DNA from: Crossiella sp. CA-258035
Lineage (GTDB): Bacteria; Actinomycetota; Actinomycetes; Mycobacteriales; Pseudonocardiaceae
Assembly: GCF_030064675.1 (NCBI RefSeq)
Contig: NZ_CP116413.1
Span: 8,647,501-8,711,500 of the forward strand
Length of the DNA stretch: 64,000 bases
Direction: 5' to 3'
This document shows, in pieces, positions 33,458 to 42,894 of this stretch. Each line of letters opens with the position of its first letter. The stretch's first letter is position 1. Below the pieces are notes generated by a model that had not been told where the DNA came from, did not search any database, and worked only from the letters and a program-made list of their open reading frames with translations. A program made the translations under genes and the position numbers.

Positions 33458-34380
33458 GCGCGCTCCTCGAGTTCGGTGGTGGTGACCAGCTCCGGCGCCA
33501 CCGGGTGGCCGGGCAGCTCCGCGGTGCCCTCGGCCAGGCAGGCGCCGGTGCCCCAGGCGACCGCGCGGGCCAGCCGAGCCGCGGCCGGTCCTTCGGCGGC
33601 CAGCCAGCCGGCCAGCAGCGCGTCCCCGGCCCCGGCGGTGTTGACCACGGTGACCGGCGGCGGGACCGCGTGCATGGCGGTGCCGTTGGGCCGGACCAGC
33701 ACCGCGCCCAGCTCGCCGAGGCTGACCAGTGCGGTGCCGGAGAACAGGTTCGCGGCGGCCTCGGCCGCGCTGTCCGGGCCGGTGACCGGCTGCCCGGCCA
33801 GTTCGGCCAGCTCCTCGCCGTTGGGCGCGACCAGGTCCGCGCCCGCGCGCACCGCCTCGGCCAGTCCGGCGCCCGAGCTGTCCACCGCGACCGCGGCCCC
33901 GCCCGCGTGCCCGGCCGCGACCAGCCGGGTGACCAGCCCTGGCGGCGCGCCCGGCGGCAGCGATCCGCAGATGGCCAGCCAGCGCGCCTGGCTCGTGCGC
34001 ACCGCTTTCGCCGTGGTGGCAACGAGTTCGTCGATCTCCGCGGCGCTCAGCTCGGGACCGGGCTCGTTGAGCTTGGTGGTGCCCGAGCGGCCGTCCAGCA
34101 CGGTGACGTTGCCCCTGATCCGCCCGGCGATGGGCACCGCGGCGAACGGAACCTGCTGTGCGACGAGCAATGCGCGCAGCTCGGCCCCGGCGGCGCCGCC
34201 CAGTGGCAGCACCGCGGTGGAGTCGATCCCGTTGGCGCGCAACACCCTGGTCACGTTGACGCCCTTGCCGCTGGCCTCGGTGCGGCTCGCGGTGGCCCGG
34301 TGCACCTGGCCCGGTCTCAGCCGCGTGGCCAGCACCAGGGTCCGGTCCAGGCTGGGGTTCGGAGTGACCGTGACGATCAT
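33454..34380 (-). CDS. PfkB-family sugar kinase (1-phosphofructokinase type)
   Basis: A 308-residue ribokinase-family enzyme of the 1-phosphofructokinase/tagatose-6-phosphate kinase (FruK/LacC) branch, judged from the N-terminus VTVTPNPSLDRTL, the SGKGVNVTRVL motif and the C-terminal ATP/catalytic-base motif VNTAGAGDALLAGWL (the Asp is the base). It phosphorylates a phosphosugar at C1 or C6. No fructose PTS gene is nearby, so it more likely serves the operon with the FGGY kinase. Its ATG overlaps the DeoR stop as ATGA. Confidence 0.92.
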   Translation of the reverse strand: MIVTVTPNPSLDRTLVLATRLRPGQVHRATASRTEASGKGVNVTRVLRANGIDSTAVLPLGGAAGAELRALLVAQQVPFAAVPIAGRIRGNVTVLDGRSGTTKLNEPGPELSAAEIDELVATTAKAVRTSQARWLAICGSLPPGAPPGLVTRLVAAGHAGGAAVAVDSSGAGLAEAVRAGADLVAPNGEELAELAGQPVTGPDSAAEAAANLFSGTALVSLGELGAVLVRPNGTAMHAVPPPVTVVNTAGAGDALLAGWLAAEGPAAARLARAVAWGTGACLAEGTAELPGHPVAPELVTTTELEERA

Positions 34381-35138
34381 GCGCGCACCACCTCGGGGCC
34401 GAGCAGCGAGTACCGGCGGGCCTGCGCCGCGGGCAGACCGGTGTCGGTGACGATCACGTCGAAGTCGGCGACGTCGGCGAAGCGGCAGAAGCTGTTCACG
34501 CCGAACTTGGTGTGGTCGGCGATCAGGATCTTGCGCCCGGCCCTGGCCAGCGCCTTGGACTTGATCGCGGCCACCGCCGGGTCGGGCGTGGTGAGGCCGT
34601 GTTCCCGGCTGATCCCGTTGGCGCCCAGGAAGACCACGTCCAGCACCAGGTCGGCGAGCATCCGGGTGGCCCAGTGGTCCACGGTGGCCAGGGTGTTGCC
34701 GCGCAACCGGCCGCCGAGCACCAGCACGGTGGCCGCGGTGCCGGTGGCCAGCGCGGTCGCGGTGGGCAGCGCCGAGGTGACCACGGTGCACCGCCGGTCG
34801 GCCGGGAAGGCGTCGGCCAGCGCGCGGCCGGTGGAGCCCTCGTCCAGGTAGACCGACTCGGCGTCGCCGAGCTGGCCCAGCGCGGCCCGCGCGATCCGCT
34901 GCTTCTCGGCCAGCCTGCGGTGTTCCCTGGTGGCCAGCTCGATCTCGTACCCGGCCCGCTCCACCGGCCGCGCGCCGCCGTGCACCCGGTGCAGCAGCCC
35001 GTGCTTCTCCAGCAGCGCCAGGTCGCGGCGAATGGTCTCCGGCGCGGTGTCCAGCACGGCCGCCGCCGCGGTGACCTCCACCCGGCCCTCCGCGCGGGCG
35101 GCGGCCACCAGCCACCGGCGACGCTGCTCGGCATCCAC
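34377..35138 (-). CDS. DeoR-family transcriptional regulator
   Basis: A 253-residue sugar-phosphate sensing repressor. The N-terminal HTH (VEVTAAAAVLDTAPETIRRD, with LALLEKHGLLHRVHGGA) is the DeoR signature, and the C-terminal effector domain contains YLDEGSTGRALADAF and ILIADHTKFGVNSF. GTG 35138 follows GGAGG by about 11 bases; an upstream in-frame start at 35252 is not needed. It heads the operon with PfkB, dehydrogenase and FGGY kinase genes and is expected to repress it until a sugar phosphate accumulates. A 117-base gap precedes it. Confidence 0.92.
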   Translation of the reverse strand: MDAEQRRRWLVAAARAEGRVEVTAAAAVLDTAPETIRRDLALLEKHGLLHRVHGGARPVERAGYEIELATREHRRLAEKQRIARAALGQLGDAESVYLDEGSTGRALADAFPADRRCTVVTSALPTATALATGTAATVLVLGGRLRGNTLATVDHWATRMLADLVLDVVFLGANGISREHGLTTPDPAVAAIKSKALARAGRKILIADHTKFGVNSFCRFADVADFDVIVTDTGLPAAQARRYSLLGPEVVRA

Positions 35139-35255
35139 GATCGGCCACCTCCGTGCCCTTGTTCTAACCCGGCGCGGAACCAGGTCGCCAGCAAGGCACC
35201 GGTGCTGAATCTGCCCGGTTGTGCCCGCCTCGACAACTCGAAGCCGCAGCACGCC

Positions 35256-36782
35256 TCAGCCGGGCACGCCCGTTCCGGCCCGTGCGGGCACCCGGCCGGG
35301 CAGCAACACGGCCGCCAGCACCGCGCCGAGCAGCGCCGCGGCGGCCGCGGTCCACACCGCGGCGGCCATCCCGTCCAGGAACGCGGCGAAGGCCGCCTCG
35401 CCCAGCTCGCCCGCGCGCGCACCGGCCTGCTCGCGCACCGCGAGGGTCGCGCCGAGCGAGTCGGCGGCCCGCTCCCGCAGCGGTTCGGGCAGCAGCCCGG
35501 CCGCGCCGCCGAGGGAGCTCCGGTAGCCGACCGAGAGCACCGAGCCGACCACCGCGATGCCCAGTGCCGCGCCGATCTGCCGCACCGCGCTGCTGACCGC
35601 GGACCCGGCCGCGACCCGCTCCGGCGGCACCACGCTCATCGCGGCCGCGGTGGCCGGTCCGAGCACACAGCCGAAGGCCAGCCCGAACACCCCGAACAGC
35701 AGCTCCAGCAACCACACCGGCGTGCTCGCCGCCCAGCACGCGCTGCCCGCGAAGAACAGCCCGGAGACCGCCAGCCCGCCGCCGACCACCGCGTTCGGGC
35801 CGAACCGCCTGCTCAGCGCGGCGCCGCGGGTGGAGCCGAGCACCGTGCCCACCGCCACCGGCAGGAACAGCAGCCCGGTCTCCAGCGGTGAGTTGCCGCG
35901 CAACAGCTGGAGGTAGAACACCAGCGCGAAGAACCCGCCGGACTGCACGAAGAACCCGATCGCCACCGCACAGGAGCCCGCGGTGAACACCGGGCTGCGG
36001 AACAGGCCGAGGTCCACGGCCGGATCGCTGGTCCGCCGCTCCGCCAGCACAAAAAGCGCCAGCAGCGCCACCGCGCCGCCCAGCGGCAGCAGCACCCCCG
36101 CGCCCAGCCAGTCCCCGGCCTCGCCGCCGTGGATGATCGCGTACACCAGCAGGCCGATGCCGCCGATGGACAACAGCGCACCGAGCGGGTCCAGCGGCCG
36201 CCGCCGCGCCGACCGAGACTCCGGCACCAGCCAGCCGACCAGCACCAGCCCGGCCAGCACCACCGGCACGTTCACCAGGAACACCGAGCCCCACCAGAAG
36301 TGCTCCAGCAACAGCCCGCCGACCACCGGCCCGAGCGCCACCCCCAGCCCGGAGACGCCGGAGAAGATGCCGATCGCCCGCGCCCGCTCCTCCGCCGGGA
36401 ACACCGTGGTCAGGATGGCCAGGCTGGTCGCGGGCACGGCGGCCGCGCCGATCCCCTTGACCGCCCGGAACAGCACCAGCTCACCCGGCGAAGCGGCGAA
36501 GGCGCACAGCGCGGAGGCGATGCCGAAGGCGAGCAGCCCGAGCAGCAGGATCCGCTTGCGCCCCACCGCGTCGGCCAGCGCGCCGGTGGTGAGCAGCAGC
36601 GCGGCGAAGACCAGCGTGTAGGCGTCCACCGCCCATTGCAGCTCGGACTGGGTGGCCCCCAGCTCGGCCTGGATCCGCTGCAACGCGACCTGGAGGATCA
36701 TGGTGTCCAGCACCGGGATGAGCAGGCAGCCGCTCAGCACGGCGAGGATGCCCCAGCGCCGCCGGTGCGTCAGCTCGTCCAT
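35256..36782 (-). CDS. DHA2-family multidrug efflux MFS transporter
   Basis: A 508-residue proton-driven exporter with 14 predicted transmembrane helices. Motifs of the DHA2 family are visible: MILQVALQRIQAELGATQSE in the first helix region, LADAVGRKRILLLGLLAFG (the loop 2-3 motif) and the GVSGLGVALGPVVGGLLLE stretch. ATG 36782 (MDELTHRRR) is the likely start; an ATG at 36818 is possible. Substrates are unknown. No TetR or MarR regulator sits next to it. It is divergent from a secreted-protein gene. Confidence 0.9.
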   Translation of the reverse strand: MDELTHRRRWGILAVLSGCLLIPVLDTMILQVALQRIQAELGATQSELQWAVDAYTLVFAALLLTTGALADAVGRKRILLLGLLAFGIASALCAFAASPGELVLFRAVKGIGAAAVPATSLAILTTVFPAEERARAIGIFSGVSGLGVALGPVVGGLLLEHFWWGSVFLVNVPVVLAGLVLVGWLVPESRSARRRPLDPLGALLSIGGIGLLVYAIIHGGEAGDWLGAGVLLPLGGAVALLALFVLAERRTSDPAVDLGLFRSPVFTAGSCAVAIGFFVQSGGFFALVFYLQLLRGNSPLETGLLFLPVAVGTVLGSTRGAALSRRFGPNAVVGGGLAVSGLFFAGSACWAASTPVWLLELLFGVFGLAFGCVLGPATAAAMSVVPPERVAAGSAVSSAVRQIGAALGIAVVGSVLSVGYRSSLGGAAGLLPEPLRERAADSLGATLAVREQAGARAGELGEAAFAAFLDGMAAAVWTAAAAALLGAVLAAVLLPGRVPARAGTGVPG

Positions 36783-36925
36783 GGCTGCCAGTGGGCCAGC
36801 GCGCCGAGGGCCGCACAAGGCAGCCGCAGGGTTTCTGATATGCCGTTCAGCGGACGCGGAAATGCCCTACAGGGCCTACCGTCGAGGGCCAGGGGAAGTT
36901 TTCAACCACAGGGGGTTCCACGGTC

Positions 36926-38137
36926 ATGTCCGCGTTCACGCGCGCCTGCACACCGGTGCTGGCGCTGTCACTGTTACTCATCGCCACACCGGCGAACGCC
37001 GCGCCCGCGCCGGAGTCCATCGCCTCGTTCCAGGCCTCCGACGAGCTCGGCGGCCACGAGCTGCACCGCTACGACAACGGCGCGGGCACGGTCGCCGAGA
37101 GCGCCTATCCCAAGACGCGCCGGTTCAACGGCGTCAGCGCCGAGTCCCGGATGATCGGCGCCTCGCTCGGCGGCCGCCAGGCGCTGTTCCAGGCCGTGGC
37201 CGCGAACCCGGACGGCACGCTCACCCTGGGCGTCGGCGCGCCAGGGACCACCGAGCCGCGGTCCTGGACCCAGCGCTTCGCCGAGGCCGAGACGCCGTTC
37301 GACCTCACCCCGGACGGCCACGGCGTGGTCAGCACCGAGACGGTCGGCGACACCGAGACCGTGCTGCGCCGCTATCCCGTCGGCCGCGCGGGCAAGGGCG
37401 TGCTGCTGGCCCGGCTGCCCGAGGTCAAGCGGTTCCCCGACCGGACGGAGTTCCAGTACAGCGGCAACTACGACCGGACCACGCACAAGCACGTCAACGT
37501 CAGTCTCGGCTACGGCCAGGACCGGCTCTACGCCAGGGGCGAGCAGGGACCGTTGTGGGCGCGCTACGGCGGCACGTTCGGTCCGATCACCACCCCGGAC
37601 GGCGCGACCGCGGACCGGATCCTGGTGAGCGCCAGCGGGATCGCCGTGGTGCGCACGCCCAAGGGCTTCTGGCGGATCAGCGCTGGCCGGGTCGAGCCGC
37701 TGGCCGCGGAGCACTTCGGCGCGGACCGCGGTGAGCGGGTCTTCGGCGAGAACTTCCACGACAACGAGCACCGCTCGGCGCTGTCGATCCGGGGCGACAA
37801 GATCGCCTACGCGGTGCCGCCGCCCACCACGCCGGACTTCGAGGCCCTGGTGGTGCTGGACCTGCGCACCGGCACGCACACCAGGTACGTGCTGCCGCCC
37901 AACTCGATGACCTTCCCGTTCATCCCGTGGGTGATGGGCTCGGCGGCCTGGTCCTGGCGGGACGACTCGGTCTACCTGATGCGGCACAACCGGTGGCTGT
38001 CCCCGCACCAGCCGCGGATGCTCACCGTGCAGTCGCTGAACCTGGCCGACGGCAAGGTCAGCACGCTGTGGCCGCACGACGGCGGCAGCGTGCGCGGCTG
38101 GCAGCCGGTCCTGCTCGGCGCGGACGTGCACCCCTGA
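36926..38137 (+). CDS. Secreted protein of unknown function
   Basis: A 403-residue protein with a signal peptide (ACTPVLALSLLLIATPANA, cleavage probably after ANA near residue 26). The mature part is rich in beta-strand-like repeats of aromatic and Gly/Asp motifs (HGVVSTETVGDTETVL, ISAGRVEPLAAEHF, LVVLDLRTGTHTRYVL, SVYLMRHNRWLS), which resembles a beta-propeller or lectin-like fold. I do not recognise a family and see no catalytic motif. ATG 36926 is about 45 bases past a TACCGT box (36877-36882). It converges on the acyl-CoA ligase gene, with a strong terminator between. Confidence 0.8.
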   Translation: MSAFTRACTPVLALSLLLIATPANAAPAPESIASFQASDELGGHELHRYDNGAGTVAESAYPKTRRFNGVSAESRMIGASLGGRQALFQAVAANPDGTLTLGVGAPGTTEPRSWTQRFAEAETPFDLTPDGHGVVSTETVGDTETVLRRYPVGRAGKGVLLARLPEVKRFPDRTEFQYSGNYDRTTHKHVNVSLGYGQDRLYARGEQGPLWARYGGTFGPITTPDGATADRILVSASGIAVVRTPKGFWRISAGRVEPLAAEHFGADRGERVFGENFHDNEHRSALSIRGDKIAYAVPPPTTPDFEALVVLDLRTGTHTRYVLPPNSMTFPFIPWVMGSAAWSWRDDSVYLMRHNRWLSPHQPRMLTVQSLNLADGKVSTLWPHDGGSVRGWQPVLLGADVHP

Positions 38138-38167
38138 CGGGCCAGGGCTGACCCCGGCCCGTCAGGG
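38132..38167. terminator. Bidirectional terminator
   Basis: A perfect 12-bp stem (CCCTGACGGGCC at 38132-38143 with GGCCCGTCAGGG at 38156-38167) and a 12-base loop lie between two converging genes. The left arm already includes the stop codon of the secreted-protein gene. No T-run is present. Confidence 0.75.
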
Positions 38168-38173
38168 AGGGGG

Positions 38174-39742
38174 TCAGCCCGCCTCGCGGGCGCGCAGGTC
38201 CTTGCGCAGGATCTTGCCGCTGGCGGACTTGGGGATGGCCTCCAGGAACTCCACCACGCGGACCTTCTTGTGCGGGGCCACCCGCCCGGCCACGAACGCC
38301 ATCACCGCGGTCTCGTCCAGCTCGTCCGCGCCCTGCTGGCGCACCACGAACGCCTTGGGCACCTCCTCGCCCTCGGCGTCGCGCACCCCGATCACCGCGG
38401 CGTCCGCGATCTGGGGATGGGTCAGCAGCAGCGCCTCCAGCTCGGCGGGCGGCACCTGGTAGCCCTTGTACTTGATCAGCTCCTTGACCCTGTCCACAAT
38501 GGACACAACCCCGTGCTCGTCGATCACCGCGACGTCGCCGGTGTGCAGGAAGCCGTCCTCGTCGAGGGTGGCCCTGGTGGCGTCCTCGTTGTTCAGGTAG
38601 CCCTTCATCACGTTGGGCCCCTGGCACCACAGCTCGCCGGGCTGGCCGGGCGCGGCCTCGGCCTCGGTGGCCGGGTCGACGAGCTTGCACACCATGTTCG
38701 GCAGGATCACCCCGACCGTGCCCACGTTGATGTCCGGCCGGTCGCTCGGGATGGCGTGGCTGACCGGGCTCATCTCGGTCATCCCGTAGCCCTGCCGCAC
38801 CTGCACGCCCAGCCGCTTGGCCACCGCGCCGGCCAGCTCCGCGTCCAGCGGCGCGGCCCCGGAGAACAGCATCTTCATCGCGGACAGGTCGTACTGCTCC
38901 ACCATCGGGTGCTTGGCCAGCGCGACCGCCACCGGCGGGGCGATGTAGACGTAGCTGGTCCGGTGCTCGGCGATGATCCGCAGGAACTCGGCCAGGTCGA
39001 ACTTGGGCATGGTCACCACGGTCGCGCCCACCGCGAGCGCGTGGTTCATGGTCACCTGCATGCCGTAGATGTGGAAGAACGGCAGCACCGCGAGCACCCG
39101 GTCCTCGGCGGTGATGTGCACGACCTGCTTGAACTGCTCGATGTTGGCCACCAGGTTGCGGTGGGTGAGCATCACGCCCTTGGCCCGGCCGGTGGTGCCG
39201 GAGGAGTAGGGCAGCACGGCCAGGTCCTCGGCCGGGTCGATCTCCACCTGGGGCGGGGCCGCCTCGGCGGCCAGCAGGTCGGCCAGCGACGGGTGGCCGT
39301 CCAGCCCGTCCAGGAAGACCACCTCGGCGATGCCGGCGGCCTCGGCCGCGGCCAGCGCGCGATCGGCGAAGGCGGAGACGGTGACCAGCAGCTTCGCCCC
39401 CGCGTCGGTGAGCTGGTGGGCCAGCTCCTCCGCGGTGTAGAGCGCGTTCACCGTGGTGGCCACCGCGCCCGCGCGCAGCACCCCGTGGAAGATCACCGCG
39501 TAGTAGGGCGTGTTCGGGCTGAAGATGCCGACCACATCACCCTTGTTGATACCGCGGGCAACAAGCCCGGCGGCCGCCTTGTCGACCAGCGCGGCCAGTT
39601 CCCCGTAGCGCAGCACTCGGCCACTCGGACCATCGATCAGCGCAGGCGCCGCAGCCTGTTCCGGACTCAGCGCGCCGAAGAGCAGCTCGGGCAGCGAGAC
39701 GTCCGGAATCGCGACATCGGGATACGGACTGCGAAAAGCCAT
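38174..39742 (-). CDS. Acyl-CoA synthetase (4-coumarate-CoA ligase-like)
   Basis: A 522-residue ANL-superfamily ligase. Motifs in order: PYSSGTTGRAKGVMLTH (P-loop), YGMTEMSPVSHA, GELWCQGPNVMKGYL, GFLHTGDVAVIDEHGVVSIV, DRVKELIKYKGYQVPPAELE and the catalytic Lys region IPKSASGKILRKDLR. The last blocks resemble plant-type 4-coumarate-CoA ligases and their bacterial relatives for aryl or medium-chain acids. ATG 39742 follows GGAGGG. A CRP-like site lies about 41 bases upstream. The substrate is unknown, and it is not in an operon with other lipid genes. Confidence 0.93.
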   Translation of the reverse strand: MAFRSPYPDVAIPDVSLPELLFGALSPEQAAAPALIDGPSGRVLRYGELAALVDKAAAGLVARGINKGDVVGIFSPNTPYYAVIFHGVLRAGAVATTVNALYTAEELAHQLTDAGAKLLVTVSAFADRALAAAEAAGIAEVVFLDGLDGHPSLADLLAAEAAPPQVEIDPAEDLAVLPYSSGTTGRAKGVMLTHRNLVANIEQFKQVVHITAEDRVLAVLPFFHIYGMQVTMNHALAVGATVVTMPKFDLAEFLRIIAEHRTSYVYIAPPVAVALAKHPMVEQYDLSAMKMLFSGAAPLDAELAGAVAKRLGVQVRQGYGMTEMSPVSHAIPSDRPDINVGTVGVILPNMVCKLVDPATEAEAAPGQPGELWCQGPNVMKGYLNNEDATRATLDEDGFLHTGDVAVIDEHGVVSIVDRVKELIKYKGYQVPPAELEALLLTHPQIADAAVIGVRDAEGEEVPKAFVVRQQGADELDETAVMAFVAGRVAPHKKVRVVEFLEAIPKSASGKILRKDLRAREAG

Positions 39743-39782
39743 GGTGTTCCCTCCAACGGCGGACGCCAATCGGGCGATCAAT

Positions 39783-39798
39783 CGTGACTACGCTCACA
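39783..39798. promoter_or_regulatory. CRP/GlxR-like operator upstream of the acyl-CoA ligase
   Basis: CGTGACTACGCTCACA is one base away from the TGTGA-N6-TCACA consensus of cAMP-binding regulators. It is placed 41 bases before the ligase start. The stretch 39799-40068 has no gene; it is AT-richer near 39810-39930 and holds TTGACA/TTGACT-like hexamers on the minus strand, but I cannot assign a full promoter. Confidence 0.4.
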
Positions 39799-40068
39799 GC
39801 TCCCAGTCAAGTTGTTGTCAACACGGGCCGACCAGACATCATCCCGTTATCCCACCGAGCTAATTACACTCGAATGGAGCAGTGGGCCAGGCTTGTGATT
39901 GCCACATCGAATCTGCCAAGTTGACATCACTCTTTCAGATCGGCTCCCACGCACTCCCCGATCTCGAGAGGGTGTCCACCGCGGTTCGTATCCCCCGTCG
40001 AACCGCGGCCCGCCCGGACCCGGGGCTCCCCCCGCCCGCAGTGGTCCGATGTAGCGGGAGCTTGTGGA

Positions 40069-40119
40069 CGCGGGGCGGCTCGAGCTCGCGACTCCCCCTC
40101 TCTCCCGGGCCGCCCCGCG
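40069..40119. terminator. Hairpin after the DUF4349 lipoprotein gene
   Basis: An 11-bp perfect GC stem (40069-40079 with 40109-40119) with a 29-base loop lies about 10 bases past the stop codon of the minus-strand lipoprotein gene. No T-run is seen. Confidence 0.55.
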
Positions 40120-40128
40120 CGACAACTC

Positions 40129-41019
40129 TCAGCCCGCCGGTGTCTCGGCGGTGACCGGCTCGACCGGCTTCCGCTTCCGGCGGCGCAGCACCACCACCAG
40201 CAGCGCGCCGAGCAGGCCCAGCGCCACCAGGAACGGCAGCATCGCGCCGAAGGCCACCAGCAGGGCGTTGACCGTGCTGAGGAAGGCCCGCCAGCCCGCG
40301 GCCAGCCCGCTGAGGAAGTCATCCGAGCTGGGCGCGACCGCCTGGCCCTCGCGCAGCAGGGTCACCGTGACGGTGGCCATGGCGACCTGCTTGGACATCG
40401 ACTCCAGCCTGCGCTGCAAGGACTCCAGCTCGGCCTGCCGCTTGGTCAGCTCGCCCTCGACCTGCACGACCTCGCTGACCGACCCGGCCCGCTCCAGCAG
40501 CGCGCGCACCCGGTCCACGCTGGCCCGCTGGGACTCCAGCCTGCTCTTGGTGTCCACCAGCTGGTCGGTGACGTCCTGGGAGCGCTGCTCGCGCACGATG
40601 ACCTTGCCGAGGTCGTCCAAGCGGTTGAGCACCTCGTCCAGCTTGTCCGCGGGCACCCGCACGGTGAGCGTGGCCCGCTGCTCGCGGGCGTTCTCCTCGC
40701 TGGCGAACCCGCCTGCGGCCTTGGCCTCCTCCTGGGCCTTGCGCACCGCCTCGGCCACCTCGGCCACGCTCAGCTCGATCCGCGCGGTCCTGATCAGCTG
40801 CCTGGCCTCCAGCGCGGCCTGCTCCGGCGCGGCCGCGGACTGGCCCTTCTCCGGCTGCCTCTTGGCATCGCCGGACCCGCCGCCGCTGAAGCCCGGCTGC
40901 GCCTGGCCCTGCGCGACCTCGGGCGCGACCGCCGCGTTGGTCCGCTCGCCCGCGCCCGAGCACCCGGCCACCAGCACCAGGCTGAGCGCGCCGAGGGCGA
41001 GCAATGATCGTCCTGCCAT
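40129..41019 (-). CDS. DUF4349 lipoprotein
   Basis: A 296-residue protein with a lipoprotein signal (LLALGALSLVLVAGCSG, lipobox LVAGC near residue 20), a disordered Gly/Pro/Gln-rich linker, then the DUF4349 domain (RTARIELSVAEVAEAVRKAQ, LTVRVPADKLDEVLNRLDDL, a long coiled coil over VDTKSRLESQRASVDRVRAL) and a C-terminal membrane helix (MLPFLVALGLLGALLVVVL) followed by RRRKRK. It is therefore anchored at both ends. Function unknown; a scaffold in the envelope is a guess. ATG 41019 is used since it gives the complete signal, although its ribosome site is weak. Confidence 0.85.
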   Translation of the reverse strand: MAGRSLLALGALSLVLVAGCSGAGERTNAAVAPEVAQGQAQPGFSGGGSGDAKRQPEKGQSAAAPEQAALEARQLIRTARIELSVAEVAEAVRKAQEEAKAAGGFASEENAREQRATLTVRVPADKLDEVLNRLDDLGKVIVREQRSQDVTDQLVDTKSRLESQRASVDRVRALLERAGSVSEVVQVEGELTKRQAELESLQRRLESMSKQVAMATVTVTLLREGQAVAPSSDDFLSGLAAGWRAFLSTVNALLVAFGAMLPFLVALGLLGALLVVVLRRRKRKPVEPVTAETPAG

Positions 41020-41101
41020 GTCGTCCGACCCCCATCGTCGTAAGCGGTACAACGATCGGACGGTGGCCGGGGTGACGGCCGTTGCGCGGCCCCGGTCACG
41101 A

Positions 41102-41611
41102 TCAGGACTCGGCGTGCACCGGCCCCTCGTGCGGCGAGGTGACCAGGTGCTTGAACGCCTGCAGGTTGGCCAGCGACTCGCCCCTGGACACCCGCCAGTC
41201 CCACTCCCGCTTGATGGCCCCGGCGAAACCCAGCTCCAGCAACGGGTTGAAGTCGCCGTCGGCGGCCTCCAGCACCTGGCCGAGCACCCGGTCCAGCTCA
41301 TCGGCGGTGACCGCGTGCAGGCCGACCCGGCCCACCAGGTAGATGTCGCCCGCCGGGTCGATGGTGTAGTGCACGCCGTAGAGCTTGGCGTTGCGGCGCA
41401 ACAGGAACCGGTAGACCTGCTCGTGCCCCTCGTCCGGGCGGCGGCAGACGAAGGCCTCCACCAGCAACGACTGGCGGCCCAGGATCAGCCACAGGTTGGT
41501 CTGCAGCTTCTTCACCCCGGGCAGGGTGACGAACCACCGGCCCTCGCCGCGCTTGACGTACTTCAGTTCTTGACCGTCCAAAGTGGACTCGATCAGCTGG
41601 TCCAGGCTCAT
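41102..41611 (-). CDS. YbjN-domain protein (Rv0487-like)
   Basis: A 169-residue cytosolic protein of the YbjN/CesT-like fold. Family segments visible are [53 protein letters not shown] and [10 protein letters not shown]. YbjN proteins are linked to stress and chaperone-like roles, with no known catalysis. The ATG overlaps the mshA stop codon as ATGA. The same YbjN gene next to mshA is found in mycobacteria (Rv0487), so the two functions may be related to mycothiol metabolism. Confidence 0.9.
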   Translation of the reverse strand: MSLDQLIESTLDGQELKYVKRGEGRWFVTLPGVKKLQTNLWLILGRQSLLVEAFVCRRPDEGHEQVYRFLLRRNAKLYGVHYTIDPAGDIYLVGRVGLHAVTADELDRVLGQVLEAADGDFNPLLELGFAGAIKREWDWRVSRGESLANLQAFKHLVTSPHEGPVHAES

Positions 41612-42894
41612 ACCGCGATCTCCAGGGTGGTGCGCAGCTCGGTGGCCGCCTGGTCGTACACCGCGAGCAGCCGCTCGGTGGTGCGGTCCCAGGAGAACGC
41701 CGAGGCGTGTGCGGACGCGGCGGTGGCGAACTCCCGCCACCGCGCAGGCTCCAGTGCCAGGTACCCCAACGCGTCCGCCCAGGAACCCGCGCGGCGGTCC
41801 GGGACCAGGATCCCGGAGACCCCGTCGGCCACCGCGACCGGCAGCCCGCCGACCGCGGCCGCGGCCACCGGGGTGCCGCAGGCCTGCGCCTCCAGCGCGA
41901 CCAGGCCGAAGGACTCGGAATGGCTGGGCACCGCGACCACGTCCGCGGCCCGGTACACCGTGGCCAGCGCCGCACCCGGCCGCGGCGGCAGGAAGCGCAC
42001 CAGCTCGGTGATGCCCAGCCGCGCGGCCAGCTCGTGCAGCTCGGTCGGCCGCTCCAGCCCGGTGCCCGACGGTCCTCCCACGATGAGCACCACCAGCCGG
42101 GCGCGCAGCCCGGGATCGCGGCGGACCAGCTCCGCGGCGGCGTGCAGCAGCACGTCCGGGGCCTTGAGCGGCTGGATCCGGCCGACGAAGGCCAGCACCA
42201 CGGCCTCCGGCGCGAGCCCCAGCTCGGCCCTGGCCTCCGCACGGCCCTCGGGGGTGAAGCGTTCGAGGTCCACGCCGGGGGGCACCACGGTCAGCTGCCC
42301 GGGCCGGGCGCCGTAGAGCTCGGCCAGGTCGGCGGCCTCGGCCTCGGTGTTCACCACCAGCCGGTCCGCCTCGGCGACCACCCGCTCCTCACCGGCCACC
42401 CGCACCGGCGGCTCCGGCGACTCGCCCTCGGCCAGCGTGCGGTGCTTGACCTTGGCCAGGGTGTGCGCGGTGTGCACCAGCGGCACGCCCCAGCGGTCCC
42501 TGGCCAGCCAGCCGACCTGGCCGGAGAGCCAGTAGTGCGAGGCGACCACGTCGTAGTAGCCGGGCGAGTGGCTGGCCTCGGTGCGCAGCACGCCGGCGTG
42601 GAAGGCGCACAGGTGGCCGGGCAGGTCGTTCTTGGCCAGGCCCTGGTAGGGACCGGCGGCGATGTGCCGCACGGTGACGCCGGGGGCCAGCTCGGCGGTG
42701 GGCGGCAGGTCCGAGGAGGTGGCCCTGGTGAACACCTCGACCTCGGTGCCGCGCTCGGCCATCCGGGTCGCGGTCTGCGCGATGTAGACGTTCATGCCGC
42801 CGGCGTCACCGGTGCCCGGCAGCTCAAGGGGGGAGGTGTGCAGGGACAACACGGCCACCCGGCGCGCCCGGGCAGGGTCTCTGCGGCGTCTCAC
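41608..42894 (-). CDS. mshA: D-inositol-3-phosphate glycosyltransferase (mycothiol synthesis)
   Basis: This GT4 enzyme transfers GlcNAc from UDP-GlcNAc to inositol-3-phosphate, the first step of mycothiol synthesis. The 428-residue protein has the N-terminal [58 protein letters not shown] and the donor motif [23 protein letters not shown] 42894 overlaps the alpha/beta hydrolase stop codon as GTGA. It lies in an operon ldt - hydrolase - mshA - ybjN. A mycothiol-dependent isomerase gene lies downstream in the window at 48.5 kb. Confidence 0.97.
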   Translation of the reverse strand: MRRRRDPARARRVAVLSLHTSPLELPGTGDAGGMNVYIAQTATRMAERGTEVEVFTRATSSDLPPTAELAPGVTVRHIAAGPYQGLAKNDLPGHLCAFHAGVLRTEASHSPGYYDVVASHYWLSGQVGWLARDRWGVPLVHTAHTLAKVKHRTLAEGESPEPPVRVAGEERVVAEADRLVVNTEAEAADLAELYGARPGQLTVVPPGVDLERFTPEGRAEARAELGLAPEAVVLAFVGRIQPLKAPDVLLHAAAELVRRDPGLRARLVVLIVGGPSGTGLERPTELHELAARLGITELVRFLPPRPGAALATVYRAADVVAVPSHSESFGLVALEAQACGTPVAAAAVGGLPVAVADGVSGILVPDRRAGSWADALGYLALEPARWREFATAASAHASAFSWDRTTERLLAVYDQAATELRTTLEIAV

